Source: Clostridium sp. AF27-2AA (GTDB lineage Bacteria; Bacillota; Clostridia; Lachnospirales; Lachnospiraceae). Taken from it: DNA of 34,496 bases. A program made the translations under genes and the position numbers. Shown here piece after piece: positions 7,396 to 17,224 of the stretch. How positions within the stretch are numbered: position 1 is the first letter of the stretch; the number at the start of each line of letters is the position of its first letter. Below the pieces are notes generated by a model that had not been told where the DNA came from, did no database searches, and was given only the letters and a program-made list of their open reading frames with translations. The DNA lies in contig NZ_QUFI01000030.1 in assembly GCF_003478505.1 (NCBI RefSeq), positions 1-34,496 on the forward strand. The letters run 5' to 3'.

Positions 7396-7502
7396 GGAAG
7401 GAAACGAAAAGCGGGCTGGTTTCCCTCCTGAACACCCGCCTGGAAACAGGAGAAAAAATGCAAAGAATCACAGAAAAAACACAGATTTTTCTGGCAAACC
7501 TC

Positions 7503-7531
7503 TTGACAAACGAGGTGGGGTAAAGTATATT
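7503..7531 (+). promoter_or_regulatory. Sigma-A promoter of the hrcA-grpE-dnaK-dnaJ operon
   Basis: TTGACA (7503-7508) and TATATT (7526-7531) are separated by 17 nt. The expected start near 7538 lies just before the CIRCE operator at 7544, the normal arrangement for HrcA-repressed heat shock operons. Confidence 0.85.
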
Positions 7532-7543
7532 AATCACAGAATG

Positions 7544-7570
7544 TTAGCACTCCTTAGCGATGAGTGCTAA
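7544..7570 (+). promoter_or_regulatory. CIRCE operator (HrcA binding site)
   Basis: TTAGCACTC and GAGTGCTAA are separated by 9 nt, a perfect match to the CIRCE inverted repeat. HrcA binds it and represses the operon at normal temperature. GroEL normally helps HrcA fold. The site sits in the 5' leader, 24 nt before the hrcA start, so the operon is autoregulated. Confidence 0.97.
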
Positions 7571-7593
7571 CAAGAGCAAAAGGAGGCGGCAGA

Positions 7594-8631
7594 ATGGAAC
7601 TGGATGATCGTAAAGTTACTATATTAAAAGCTATCATCAAGACTTATCTGGAGACAGGTGAGCCGGTGGGTTCCAGAACCATTTCCAAATATACTGATCT
7701 GAAACTGAGCTCCGCAACCATCCGGAATGAGATGTCGGACCTGGAAGAGATGGGTTACATCCAGCAGCCGCACACATCGGCAGGGCGAATCCCTTCCGAC
7801 AAGGGCTATCGCTTCTATGTAAACCAGATCATGCAGGAGAAGGAGCAGGAGGTCACTGAGGTCAAGAGCCTGATGATCAAGCGGGTTGACCGGGTGGAGC
7901 TGGTCTTAAAGAAACTGGCACAGCTTCTTGCCAACAACACCAACTACGCAGCCATGATCAGCGGCCCGCAGTACCATCAGAACAAGCTGAAATTCATCCA
8001 GCTATCCCAGATGGAGGAGAATAAACTCCTGGTGGTCATCGTGGTAGAGGGAAACCTCATCAAGAATGCCATGGTGAACATACCGGAGCCGGTAAGCCAG
8101 GAAGACATCCTGAACTTAAACATTTTGCTTAACAGTGCGCTCAACGGTCTTACCATTGAGCAGATCAATCTGGATGTCATCACAAAGCTCAAACAGCAGG
8201 CTGGCGTTCACAGCCAGATTGTTGACCTGGTGTTAAATGAGGTGGCCGGAGCCATCCGGGCCGATGAGGAAGATCTTCAGATCTACACCAGCGGTGCCAC
8301 CAACATCTTCAAATATCCAGAGCTGAGCGATGGCGAGAAAGCAAGCCAGCTGATCAGCACCCTGGAACAGAAGGATAAGCTCCAGGAACTCATTGCAGAT
8401 GTAAACGAATCGGAAGACAACAATGGAATCCAGGTTTACATCGGGGATGAGACACCGCTCCAGACCATGAAGGACTGCAGCGTGGTCACCGCCAACTATG
8501 AACTTGGCGAGGGCATCCGCGGCACCATTGGTATCATCGGACCAAAGCGGATGGATTACGAAAGGGTACTCAGTACGCTGAAGCATTTGATGAAGCAGCT
8601 GGATGCCACTTATAAGAATGAAGAAGGGTAG
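7594..8631 (+). CDS. hrcA: Heat-inducible transcription repressor HrcA
   Basis: This repressor of class I heat shock genes binds CIRCE as a dimer. The protein has 345 residues, the usual length. The N-terminal winged helix covers about residues 1-75 and includes TISKYTDLKLSSATIRNEM and the GYIQQPHTSAGRIPS wing, both hallmark segments. A GAF-like and dimerisation region follows and ends with the conserved GTIGIIGPKRMDYERV stretch. AGGAGG lies 7 nt before the ATG at 7594. An in-frame ATG at 7564 would lie inside the CIRCE element and lacks a ribosome binding site. It is the first gene of the operon and is followed by grpE after 40 nt. Confidence 0.97.
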   Translation: MELDDRKVTILKAIIKTYLETGEPVGSRTISKYTDLKLSSATIRNEMSDLEEMGYIQQPHTSAGRIPSDKGYRFYVNQIMQEKEQEVTEVKSLMIKRVDRVELVLKKLAQLLANNTNYAAMISGPQYHQNKLKFIQLSQMEENKLLVVIVVEGNLIKNAMVNIPEPVSQEDILNLNILLNSALNGLTIEQINLDVITKLKQQAGVHSQIVDLVLNEVAGAIRADEEDLQIYTSGATNIFKYPELSDGEKASQLISTLEQKDKLQELIADVNESEDNNGIQVYIGDETPLQTMKDCSVVTANYELGEGIRGTIGIIGPKRMDYERVLSTLKHLMKQLDATYKNEEG

Positions 8632-8671
8632 CGGTGTCAGAGATGACGCCCATAAAGAAAGGCGATAAACC

Positions 8672-9289
8672 ATGAGTCAGAAGGAAAAAGAAATGAAGCA
8701 GGGCGCTGCAGAAGCTGAGAACGAGAATCTCAAAGCGGAGCACGCTGAGGCAGAAAACGGCGAAACCTCTGCAGGCAGTGAAAGCCAGGAGGCAGAAACC
8801 AAAGAGACAGAAAAAGAAAGCAAAGAGAGCGAAGCCAAGGAGGCCAGGAAAGATCCGAAGGATGCTCAGATCGAGGAACTGCAGGACCGCTTAAAACGCC
8901 AGATGGCTGAGTTCGATAACTTCCGCAAACGTACGGAAAAAGAAAAGGCAGCCATGTATGAGATCGGAGCAAAGGACATCATCGAGAAGATCCTTCCGGT
9001 GTTAGACAATTTCGAGCGAGGCCTGGCAGCCGTGCCGGAGGATGAGAAGGGTTCTTCCTTCGCCGAAGGCATTGAAAAGATTTACAAGCAGTTCGTGAAG
9101 ACTCTGGAAGATGCCGGGGTGGAAACGATCGAGGCAGTAGGTCAGCAGTTCGATCCGAACCTGCACAACGCAGTGATGCATGTGGAGGATGAGAAGTATG
9201 GCGAGAATGAAATTGCCATGGAACTGCAGAAGGGTTACAAGTACCGCGGCAGCGTGGTACGTCACAGCATGGTTCAGGTAGCAAACTAA
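8672..9289 (+). CDS. grpE: Nucleotide exchange factor GrpE
   Basis: GrpE is a cochaperone that releases ADP from DnaK. Of its 205 residues, the first 65 or so are a highly charged, Glu/Lys/Ala-rich region of low complexity, as often seen in Firmicutes. A long coiled coil follows (about 66-115, with QMAEFDNFRKRTEKEK), then the C-terminal beta domain that touches DnaK. The end carries the family motif GYKYRGSVVRHSMVQVAN. GAAAGG lies 9 nt before the ATG. The gene sits between hrcA and dnaK in the standard order, 62 nt before dnaK, and is under CIRCE control. Confidence 0.96.
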   Translation: MSQKEKEMKQGAAEAENENLKAEHAEAENGETSAGSESQEAETKETEKESKESEAKEARKDPKDAQIEELQDRLKRQMAEFDNFRKRTEKEKAAMYEIGAKDIIEKILPVLDNFERGLAAVPEDEKGSSFAEGIEKIYKQFVKTLEDAGVETIEAVGQQFDPNLHNAVMHVEDEKYGENEIAMELQKGYKYRGSVVRHSMVQVAN

Positions 9290-9339
9290 ACCGGCTGCAA
9301 AACTTAGCGTATTATCAAAAATTTGTTTGAATAGAGTAG

Positions 9340-11229
<1,890 letters not shown>

Positions 11230-11246
11230 TAAAAGGATAGTGCGTC

Positions 11247-12395
11247 ATGGCAGAGACTAAGAGAGATTATTACGAGGTCCTCGGCGTTCCGAAAAACGCC
11301 GACGAGGCCGCATTAAAGAAAGCATATCGTGTCCTTGCAAAAAAGTATCACCCGGATGCAAATCCGGGTGATGCCGAGGCCGAGCGTAAGTTCAAGGAAG
11401 CATCTGAGGCATACAGCGTGTTAAGTGACCCGGAGAAGAGAAGAAAGTATGACCAGTTCGGTCATGCTGCATTCGAGGGCGGCGCAGGCGGCGGTGCCGG
11501 TGGATTCGGTGGTTTTGATTTCAACGGAGCCGACATGGGAGACATCTTCGGAGATATCTTCGGAGATATCTTCGGCGGCGGAAGAAGCCGTGGCGGCAGC
11601 CAGTATAACGGTCCGATGCGCGGTGCCAATGTAAGGGCAGCAGTCCGCATTACCTTCGAGGAGGCAGTGTTTGGCTGTGAGAAGGAAATTGAGATCAACT
11701 ATAAAGAAGAGTGTGCAACCTGTCACGGTACCGGTGCAAAGCCTGGTACTTCACCAGAGACCTGTAAGAAGTGCGGCGGTAAAGGTAAGATTATCTACAC
11801 CCAGCAGTCCTTCTTTGGCCAGGTGCAGAATGTCCAGACCTGTCCGGACTGCGGCGGCAAGGGCAAGGTGATCAAAGAAAAATGCTCTGACTGCTATGGC
11901 ACTGGTTATATCACCAAGAAGAAAAAATTCAAGGTTACCATTCCGGCTGGTATCGACAACGGGCAGAGTGTACGCTGCGCAGGCGGCGGTGAGCCTGGCG
12001 TAAACGGCGGCGAGAGAGGTGATCTCCTGGTTGAGGCAGTGGTATCCCAGCATCCGGTATTCAAACGTCAGGATGTCAACATCTTCTCCACCGTACCGAT
12101 CTCCTTCGCTACAGCAGCCCTGGGCGGTCCGATCCGCATCAAGACGGTAGACGGTGAGGTAGAGTACGAGGTCAAGGCAGGAACCCAGACCGATACCCGT
12201 GTCCGCTTAAAGGGCAAGGGCGTACCGTCCTTACGTAACCGTAATCTCCGCGGCGATCACTATGTGACTCTGGTTGTTCAGGTGCCGGAGCGTCTGACGG
12301 AGGCACAGAAGGAAGCATTGAGGAATTTCGATGCCGTTATGCATGGAGAGATGCCGGCTGAAACGAAGCATAAGAAAAAAGGTCTTTTTAAATAA
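11247..12395 (+). CDS. dnaJ: Chaperone protein DnaJ (Hsp40)
   Basis: DnaJ stimulates the DnaK ATPase and delivers substrates. The protein has 382 residues. The J domain (about 5-70) has the HPD motif at 35-37. A Gly/Phe region (about 75-120) contains three tandem GDIF units encoded by near-identical 12-nt repeats (11540-11575). The zinc centre has four CxxCxGxG motifs ([32 protein letters not shown]). The C-terminal substrate domains follow. It is a type I DnaJ and the last gene of the operon, with a strong terminator behind it. Confidence 0.97.
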   Translation: MAETKRDYYEVLGVPKNADEAALKKAYRVLAKKYHPDANPGDAEAERKFKEASEAYSVLSDPEKRRKYDQFGHAAFEGGAGGGAGGFGGFDFNGADMGDIFGDIFGDIFGGGRSRGGSQYNGPMRGANVRAAVRITFEEAVFGCEKEIEINYKEECATCHGTGAKPGTSPETCKKCGGKGKIIYTQQSFFGQVQNVQTCPDCGGKGKVIKEKCSDCYGTGYITKKKKFKVTIPAGIDNGQSVRCAGGGEPGVNGGERGDLLVEAVVSQHPVFKRQDVNIFSTVPISFATAALGGPIRIKTVDGEVEYEVKAGTQTDTRVRLKGKGVPSLRNRNLRGDHYVTLVVQVPERLTEAQKEALRNFDAVMHGEMPAETKHKKKGLFK

Positions 12396-12424
12396 ATAAG
12401 ATAAAAATCCGCATAGCGTGTGCG

Positions 12425-12485
12425 AAAAAAGAGACTATTCTGCAGAGAAAAAAGATTCTTTGCAAAATAGTCTCTTTTTGTTTTT
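12425..12485 (+). terminator. Terminator of the heat shock operon, possibly bidirectional
   Basis: The arms GAGACTATT (12431-12439) and AATAGTCTC (12466-12474) are flanked by AAAAAA on the left and TTTTTGTTTTT on the right. The hairpin can therefore end transcripts of dnaJ and also of the convergent iclR-type gene, whose stop lies at 12514. Confidence 0.85.
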
Positions 12486-12513
12486 GTATCTGGTGCTAGA
12501 GGTTTCTAACAGA

Positions 12514-13284
12514 TTAAAAAAACAGCTTCATTAATTCGTTTTTTGTATTGAGTACAAAGTGTGACAGCTCCAGAATCCGCTGATTGTCCATGCGTCCGAC
12601 CGGTGCCGAGATGCTGAATGCATAGCGGGCTGTTCCTGTATGGTCCGGGAGTGCGGCTGCAATACAGCGAACCCCTAGTTCGTTTTCTTCGTTATCCAGT
12701 GCATAACCGTGTGTATGAACGTCATGAAGACAGTGACGGAATTCCTCATAATTGGTGATGGTGTAGGGGGTGACGGCAATGATCTGGCTGTTCTGCCATA
12801 AATGCAACACTTCTTCTTCCGGGAGACAGGCTGCGATGGCTTTTCCGACACCGGAACGGTAGAGCGGGATACGGCTGCCGATACGGGAAACCATCTGCAC
12901 AGAGTTCGCATAGGATTCTACTTTATCGATATAGACAGCATCGGTGTTGTCGCGTTCAACAAAATGAACTGTCTCTCCGGTATCCTCCATAAGCCTGCGG
13001 AGATAGGGACGAACCAGTTTCACGATGTCTACTTTTTCCATCATCTGGTTGGCGAGACCAACAATTTTAAAGCTTAATTCGTAACGGTTGTCTTCCGGGT
13101 TCTGCCGGGCATATCCCATATAGATTAAAGAATTTAAAATGCGGTGTACAGTACTTTTGTTCAGGGAGAGCTGAAGGCTGATTTCCATAAGTCCCATGGG
13201 ACCATTGGCGGCCAGAAGCTCCATAGCCTGAAATAACCGGTCTGCTACCTGAATTGGGTTTTTGTTTTCCAGTGTGTTTTCCAT
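12514..13284 (-). CDS. IclR-family transcriptional regulator, probable KdgR-like regulator of sugar-acid catabolism
   Basis: The protein has 256 residues from the chosen ATG. A winged helix lies at about residues 12-75, with LMEISLQLSLNKSTVHRIL as the recognition helix region. An IclR effector domain (about 85-250) follows, with GSRIPLYRSGVGKAIAA and NEENELGVRCIAAALPD, both family hallmarks. AAAGGGG is 10 nt before the ATG at 13284. An ATG 15 codons upstream (13329) overlaps an operator and nearly coincides with the predicted transcript start, so it is unlikely. It reads divergently from kdgA, and similar palindromes lie in both promoters. Regulators of this type often sense 2-keto-3-deoxygluconate. 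The ligand here is inferred. Confidence 0.88.
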   Translation of the reverse strand: MENTLENKNPIQVADRLFQAMELLAANGPMGLMEISLQLSLNKSTVHRILNSLIYMGYARQNPEDNRYELSFKIVGLANQMMEKVDIVKLVRPYLRRLMEDTGETVHFVERDNTDAVYIDKVESYANSVQMVSRIGSRIPLYRSGVGKAIAACLPEEEVLHLWQNSQIIAVTPYTITNYEEFRHCLHDVHTHGYALDNEENELGVRCIAAALPDHTGTARYAFSISAPVGRMDNQRILELSHFVLNTKNELMKLFF

Positions 13285-13322
13285 GGTGTTATAGCCCCTT
13301 TCTATTGGCATTGCGAAATATG

Positions 13323-13339
13323 GTTTCATTATATGAAAC
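13323..13339. promoter_or_regulatory. Predicted operator in the iclR promoter
   Basis: GTTTCAT-TAT-ATGAAAC is a perfect inverted repeat with a 3-nt centre. It overlaps the predicted transcript start of the iclR-type gene. A 14-of-17 match occurs in the kdgA leader at 13459-13475, which points to one regulator acting on both divergent genes. Confidence 0.6.
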
Positions 13340-13341
13340 TA

Positions 13342-13370
13342 ATTTTACCATAGGGGGAAAGACTGCGCAA
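13342..13370 (-). promoter_or_regulatory. Predicted promoter of the iclR-type gene
   Basis: On the minus strand TTGCGC (13370-13365) and TAAAAT (13347-13342) are separated by 17 nt. The start would fall near 13335, inside the palindrome at 13323-13339, consistent with autoregulation. Confidence 0.5.
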
Positions 13371-13419
13371 CTGTGGATTATGCACAATAAAAATATAAAA
13401 AATTAAGCAGGTATCACAG

Positions 13420-13447
13420 TTGACATCTAAGACAAAATCGGTATAAT
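13420..13447 (+). promoter_or_regulatory. Predicted promoter of the kdgA-kinase operon
   Basis: A perfect TTGACA (13420-13425) and a perfect TATAAT (13442-13447) are separated by 16 nt. The expected start is near 13454. Two candidate operators lie just downstream, as would suit repression by blocking elongation or promoter escape. Confidence 0.8.
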
Positions 13448-13458
13448 CAAATCATAAA

Positions 13459-13475
13459 GTATCACTATATGAAAT
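13459..13475. promoter_or_regulatory. Predicted operator in the kdgA leader, similar to the iclR operator
   Basis: GTATCACTATATGAAAT matches the perfect palindrome of the iclR promoter (13323-13339) at 14 of 17 positions and keeps the TATATGAAA half. It lies about 5 nt after the predicted transcript start. Confidence 0.5.
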
Positions 13476-13478
13476 GCA

Positions 13479-13495
13479 GTTCCATAATACGGAAC
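13479..13495. promoter_or_regulatory. GTTCC-N7-GGAAC inverted repeat in the kdgA leader
   Basis: GTTCCATAATACGGAAC is an inverted repeat with one central mismatch, close to the form bound by several IclR-family proteins. It lies immediately before the kdgA ribosome binding site. It may be a second operator half of the IclR-type protein or bind a different factor. Confidence 0.45.
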
Positions 13496-13511
13496 AAAAG
13501 GAGAGGAAAAT

Positions 13512-14153
13512 ATGAATGAAGTATTAGAACAGATCCAGAAAATCGGAATTGTACCGGTAGTCGTTTTAGACGATGCAAAGGATGCAGCACCTCTTGCAGA
13601 AGCACTTTGTCAGGGTGGTCTTCCGTGTGCAGAGATAACCTTCCGTACCGATGCAGCAGAAGAATCCATCCGCATCATGACGGAGAAATATCCAGATATG
13701 TTAGTTGGCGCAGGTACAGTTCTCACCACAGAACAGGTGGACCGAGCGGTTGCTGCAGGTGCAAAATTTATTGTTAGCCCGGGCCTGAATCCGAAGGTTG
13801 TAAAATATTGTGTTGAAAAGGGAATTATCATCACACCAGGCTGCGCAAACCCGAGTGATGTAGAGCAGGCCATTGAGAACGGTCTCGAGGTTGTAAAATT
13901 TTTCCCGGCTGAGCAGGCTGGTGGTCTGAACTATATCAAGGCCATCGCAGCACCATATGTTGGTATGAAGTTCATGCCGACTGGTGGTATCAATGCAAAG
14001 AATGTAAGAGATTATCTGGCTTGTGATAAGATTTTTGCCTGTGGCGGAAGCTGGATGGTAAAAGGTGATCTGGTAAAATCCGGACAGTTTGACAAAATTC
14101 AGGAATTAGTAAAGGAAGCAGTAGAAATCGTAAAAGAAAGCAGGGGGAATTAA
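13512..14153 (+). CDS. kdgA: KDPG (2-dehydro-3-deoxy-phosphogluconate) aldolase
   Basis: This aldolase splits 2-keto-3-deoxy-6-phosphogluconate into pyruvate and glyceraldehyde 3-phosphate, the last step of hexuronate breakdown. The protein has 213 residues, the normal size for the Eda/KdgA family. Glu41 and Arg45 (EITFR) and the Schiff-base lysine Lys129 (VVKFFPAEQ) are present, as are GAGTVLT near residue 67 and MPTGGI near 155, the phosphate-binding turn. AAGGAG lies 8-9 nt before the ATG. It is the first gene of an operon with two kinases, 3 nt before the first. The same fold also serves KHG aldolases, but the linked uxu genes favour KDPG. Confidence 0.94.
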   Translation: MNEVLEQIQKIGIVPVVVLDDAKDAAPLAEALCQGGLPCAEITFRTDAAEESIRIMTEKYPDMLVGAGTVLTTEQVDRAVAAGAKFIVSPGLNPKVVKYCVEKGIIITPGCANPSDVEQAIENGLEVVKFFPAEQAGGLNYIKAIAAPYVGMKFMPTGGINAKNVRDYLACDKIFACGGSWMVKGDLVKSGQFDKIQELVKEAVEIVKESRGN

Positions 14154-14156
14154 GAA

Positions 14157-15182
14157 ATGGCTAAGAAGGTAATTACACTTGGGGAAATTATGTTAAGACT
14201 GGCTCCGGAAGGATACTATCGTTTTGTACAGGCAGACACATTCGGGGCAACCTATGGTGGCGGCGAGGCAAATGTAGCAGTATCAATGGCAAATTATGGC
14301 TTCGATGCAAAATTTGTTACAAAGCTTCCGGCTCATGAGATCGGACAGGCTGCGGTGAACGCACTCCGGAAATACGGGGTAGATACCTCTTACATTGCTC
14401 GTGGCGGAGACCGTGTAGGTATTTATTTCCTGGAAAAAGGTGCATCACAGCGACCTTCCAAGGTGATTTATGACCGCGCAGGATCTTCCATGGCCACTGC
14501 ATCTCAAGCTGACTTTAACTGGGATGAAATTTTCGCAGGTGCAGAGTGGTTCCATTTTACAGGTATCACCCCGGCACTGAATGATGAAGTTGCAGCTATC
14601 TGCCTGGATGCTTGTAAAGCAGCAAAGGCAGCAGGCGTAAAGATTTCCTGTGACCTGAATTACAGAAATAAGTTATGGTCTAAGGAAAAGGCCGGAGAGG
14701 TTATGGCCGAGCTGTGCAAATATGTAGATGTATGTATTGCAAATGAGGAGGATGCTGCGGATGTATTCGGTATCAAGGCAGCAGATACAGATGTCACCAA
14801 AGGTGCAGTAAACCATGAAGGCTATAAGGACGTGGCAAAGCAGCTTGCTGATCGTTTTGGTTTTGAAAAAATTGCAATTACACTGCGTGAGTCTCTTTCT
14901 GCAAATGATAATAACTGGTCTGCCATGTTATATGATGGCACAGACTATTTCTTCAGCAAGAAATATAAAATGCACATTGTTGACCGCGTAGGTGGTGGTG
15001 ACAGCTTCGGCGGCGGCCTGATCTGTGCATTATTAAATGGTTACGATTCTCAGAGCGTGATCGAATTTGCAGTCGCAGCATCCTGCCTGAAGCATTCCAT
15101 TGAGGGAGATTTCAACATGGTTTCCATGGAGGAAGTACAGAAGCTTGCAGGAGGAGACGGTTCAGGTCGCGTCCAGAGATAA
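14157..15182 (+). CDS. kdgK: 2-keto-3-deoxygluconate kinase (PfkB family)
   Basis: This kinase phosphorylates KDG to KDPG with ATP, the step before KdgA. The protein has 341 residues. The N-terminal substrate site shows GGGEANVAVSMANYG (34-48), the form typical of KdgK. The C-terminal PfkB signature is DRVGGGDSFGGG (276-287), with Asp282 as catalytic base. SCDLNYR (164-170) is also typical of sugar-acid kinases. A G-rich ribosome binding site lies before the ATG and the gene is 3 nt from kdgA, so the two are cotranscribed. The next gene is a paralogue of exactly the same length. Confidence in the family is high, and the KDG substrate is well supported by neighbours. Confidence 0.88.
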   Translation: MAKKVITLGEIMLRLAPEGYYRFVQADTFGATYGGGEANVAVSMANYGFDAKFVTKLPAHEIGQAAVNALRKYGVDTSYIARGGDRVGIYFLEKGASQRPSKVIYDRAGSSMATASQADFNWDEIFAGAEWFHFTGITPALNDEVAAICLDACKAAKAAGVKISCDLNYRNKLWSKEKAGEVMAELCKYVDVCIANEEDAADVFGIKAADTDVTKGAVNHEGYKDVAKQLADRFGFEKIAITLRESLSANDNNWSAMLYDGTDYFFSKKYKMHIVDRVGGGDSFGGGLICALLNGYDSQSVIEFAVAASCLKHSIEGDFNMVSMEEVQKLAGGDGSGRVQR

Positions 15183-15218
15183 CACGCTCTCAAAGGGCCT
15201 GATAGCGAAGGAGACGGA

Positions 15219-16244
15219 ATGATGGAAAAGGAATTTGATTTATTATCTCTTGGTGAAGTGTTACTGCGTTTATCACCGCCCAGTAATGAGCGGCTGATGC
15301 GCGGGGAAAACTTTCAGAAGCAGGTTGGTGGTGCTGAGTTAAACGTAGTATCGGGAGTCTCTCTTTTAGGACTGCGTACAGGTATTATTTCCAAGCTTCC
15401 AGATAATGATATCGGGACATATGCCAAGAACAGAATACGGTTTTGCGGAGTCAGCGATGATTATCTGGTTTATGATGACACGAATGATGCAAGACTTGGC
15501 ATATATTATTATGAAAATGGTGCCCAGCCGAGAAAACCGAGAATTGTGTATGACAGAATGCACACTTCCATGAATAAGATAAAAACCGAAGATTTCGACC
15601 AGTCTCTCTATCAGTCCGCAAAGTGTTTCCATACCAGCGGAATTACACTGGCACTGGGAGAGCAGTGCTGCAGGACCGCCATAGAAATGATGAAGCGTTT
15701 CAAAGAGCAGGGAGCAAAGATTTCTTTTGATGTGAATTTCCGGGCAAATCTTTGGAGCGGTGCCCAGGCCAGGGCATGTATTGAAAAGATTCTGCCATAT
15801 GTAGACTGGTTTTTCTGCTCGGAAGATACTGCGCACCTGACGTTTGGTAAGACCGGAGATGTGAGAAGCATGATGAAGAGCTTTACGGAGGAATATCCGG
15901 TTTCCGTGGTAGCTTCCACGCAGCGGATCGTGCATAGCCCGAAGGTCCATACCTTTGGCTCGGTGATCTATAGCAGGGATACTGACCGTTATTATGAAGA
16001 AGAGCCATATCGTAATATAGAGGTGGTAGACCGTATTGGCAGCGGGGATGCGTATATTTCAGGCGTGCTGTATGGGCTTCTCTCAGAACCGGGAAACTAT
16101 CAGCGGGCTCTTGAATACGGAAATGCCACAAGCGCGGTGAAGAATACCATACCGGGAGATCTGCCTTCTTCGGATCTGGACGAGATTGAATCGATCATTC
16201 AGGCACATAAATCAACTGGACCGCAGCTGGAGATGAACCGCTAG
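15219..16244 (+). CDS. Second PfkB-family sugar kinase, paralogue of the KDG kinase
   Basis: The protein has 341 residues, equal in length to the preceding kinase and clearly related (LGEVLLRLSP, GGAELNVVSGVSLLG, DVNFRANLW). It is well diverged. The PfkB signature reads DRIGSGDAYISG (271-282), with catalytic Asp277 kept. The N-terminal segment SNERLMRGENFQKQVGG differs from the usual KdgK. The gene follows after 36 nt with GAAGGAG 5 nt before the ATG, and probably belongs to the same operon. It may phosphorylate KDG with other kinetics, or a different acid such as a 2-keto-3-deoxy epimer or 5-keto-gluconate. No terminator is visible before gntR. Confidence 0.85.
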   Translation: MMEKEFDLLSLGEVLLRLSPPSNERLMRGENFQKQVGGAELNVVSGVSLLGLRTGIISKLPDNDIGTYAKNRIRFCGVSDDYLVYDDTNDARLGIYYYENGAQPRKPRIVYDRMHTSMNKIKTEDFDQSLYQSAKCFHTSGITLALGEQCCRTAIEMMKRFKEQGAKISFDVNFRANLWSGAQARACIEKILPYVDWFFCSEDTAHLTFGKTGDVRSMMKSFTEEYPVSVVASTQRIVHSPKVHTFGSVIYSRDTDRYYEEEPYRNIEVVDRIGSGDAYISGVLYGLLSEPGNYQRALEYGNATSAVKNTIPGDLPSSDLDEIESIIQAHKSTGPQLEMNR

Positions 16245-16296
16245 AAGATTTTTGTTAATTTGTTTTTATTCCTATGGATTTTTGTGATTTTTATTG

Positions 16297-16340
16297 TTGT
16301 ATCTGATAAAAAAATCTGCTATAGTGTTAACATGCTAGCA
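16297..16340 (+). promoter_or_regulatory. Predicted gntR promoter with a GntR/FCD-type operator
   Basis: TTGTAT (16297-16302) and TATAGT (16320-16325) are 17 nt apart. Immediately after the -10 element, TGTTAACATGCTAGCA (16325-16340) forms an imperfect palindrome. It shares TAACATGCTAG with the site in the dctP promoter (17229-17244), which suggests autorepression by the product of the following gene. Confidence 0.6.
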
Positions 16341-16363
16341 TTGAGGCTTGGAAGGAGCAGATC

Positions 16364-17068
16364 ATGATTGAACGAAAATCCATACAAACATTGGTGTATG
16401 AGGAATTAAAACGTAATATAATGTCCATGAAACTGGAGCCGGGACAGACTATGAGTACCCAGGAGATTGCAACAAAACTGAATGTGAGCCGTACACCTGT
16501 GCGTGAGGCATTTCTGCGTCTGCAGTCAGAAGGACTGGTAGAGATGATCCCGCAAAGAGAAACAATGGTTTCAAAAATTTCTCTCAAAAGGGTAGAGCAG
16601 GAGAAATTTATCCGTGAATGCCTGGAAATGGGCGTTATCCGCAAATTTATGGATAAAAGTGGCTGTGAAGTTGAGGAAAATATGGCTGAGCTGATCCAGC
16701 TTCAGAAAAAATGTGGCGAAGAGAAAGACTTTGTGGGTTTTCTGGAGGCAGATGATCAGTTCCATAAGGTTCTGTTTGATGTGACCGGGCAGGAAATGGC
16801 ATGGGAAACGATCGCGTCCCGCAATGGCCATTATAACCGTTTAAGAATCCTGTATGTACAAAGAGACACTGCAATGCAGGAGTCGATCGAGCAGCATCAT
16901 AAGATTGCAACGCTTCTGGAATCTGGTTCCAGGGAAGAGGCAGCCAGGGCGCTGTCTTCCCATGTGCGGAGGCTGGATATCGACGAAGCGGGGCTTATTG
17001 CACAATATCCGGACTATTTTGAGTCGGAAGGGGAACGGAGCTGGGAAAACCGGATAGGATCCCTGTAG
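16364..17068 (+). CDS. GntR-family (FadR/FCD subfamily) transcriptional regulator
   Basis: The protein has 234 residues. A winged helix occupies about 8-75 (STQEIATKLNVSRTPVREAFLRLQSEGL), followed by the all-helical FCD ligand domain (about 90-215). Candidate metal-binding residues are Asp and His in ADDQFHKVLFD, His in QHHKIATLLESG and His in SSHVRR. Members of this group that sit beside uxu genes (ExuR, UxuR type) respond to hexuronates. AGGAG lies 6 nt before the ATG. A shared palindrome in its own and the dctP promoters suggests that it represses itself and the transport/catabolic operon downstream. The effector is not shown by the sequence. Confidence 0.9.
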   Translation: MIERKSIQTLVYEELKRNIMSMKLEPGQTMSTQEIATKLNVSRTPVREAFLRLQSEGLVEMIPQRETMVSKISLKRVEQEKFIRECLEMGVIRKFMDKSGCEVEENMAELIQLQKKCGEEKDFVGFLEADDQFHKVLFDVTGQEMAWETIASRNGHYNRLRILYVQRDTAMQESIEQHHKIATLLESGSREEAARALSSHVRRLDIDEAGLIAQYPDYFESEGERSWENRIGSL

Positions 17069-17095
17069 ATATAACCTATAAAATAAGAAGAAATG

Positions 17096-17142
17096 AAAAG
17101 GTCTTGTGACGGCTGGCTGAAAATCTGTTGCAGGGCCTTTTT
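17096..17142 (+). terminator. Terminator of gntR
   Basis: A 15-bp stem pairs 17096-17110 with 17127-17141 when G-U pairs are allowed. It has a 16-nt loop and ends in a run of T. It separates gntR from the TRAP operon promoter. Confidence 0.65.
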
Positions 17143-17224
17143 GTGTATCAGAAATAGAATGGTCTTAAATGAGACTGGTAAAATACACAAAAAAGATTCT
17201 ATAAAATTATAAAAAATGACAGTA

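Noticed and set aside
7247..7537. N-terminal extension of 97 residues on the 3D-domain protein
   Set aside because: The extension has no ribosome binding site, spans the predicted promoter and WalR-like box, and would bury a good signal peptide that follows AAAGGA and an ATG at 7246.
11540..11575. Tandem 12-nt DNA repeat as a separate repeat element
   Set aside because: It encodes the GDIF repeats of the DnaJ Gly/Phe region, a common feature of the family.
13285..13329. Longer start of the IclR-type regulator at 13329
   Set aside because: No ribosome binding site, and the codon overlaps the palindrome and the predicted transcript start. The start at 13284 has AAAGGGG upstream.
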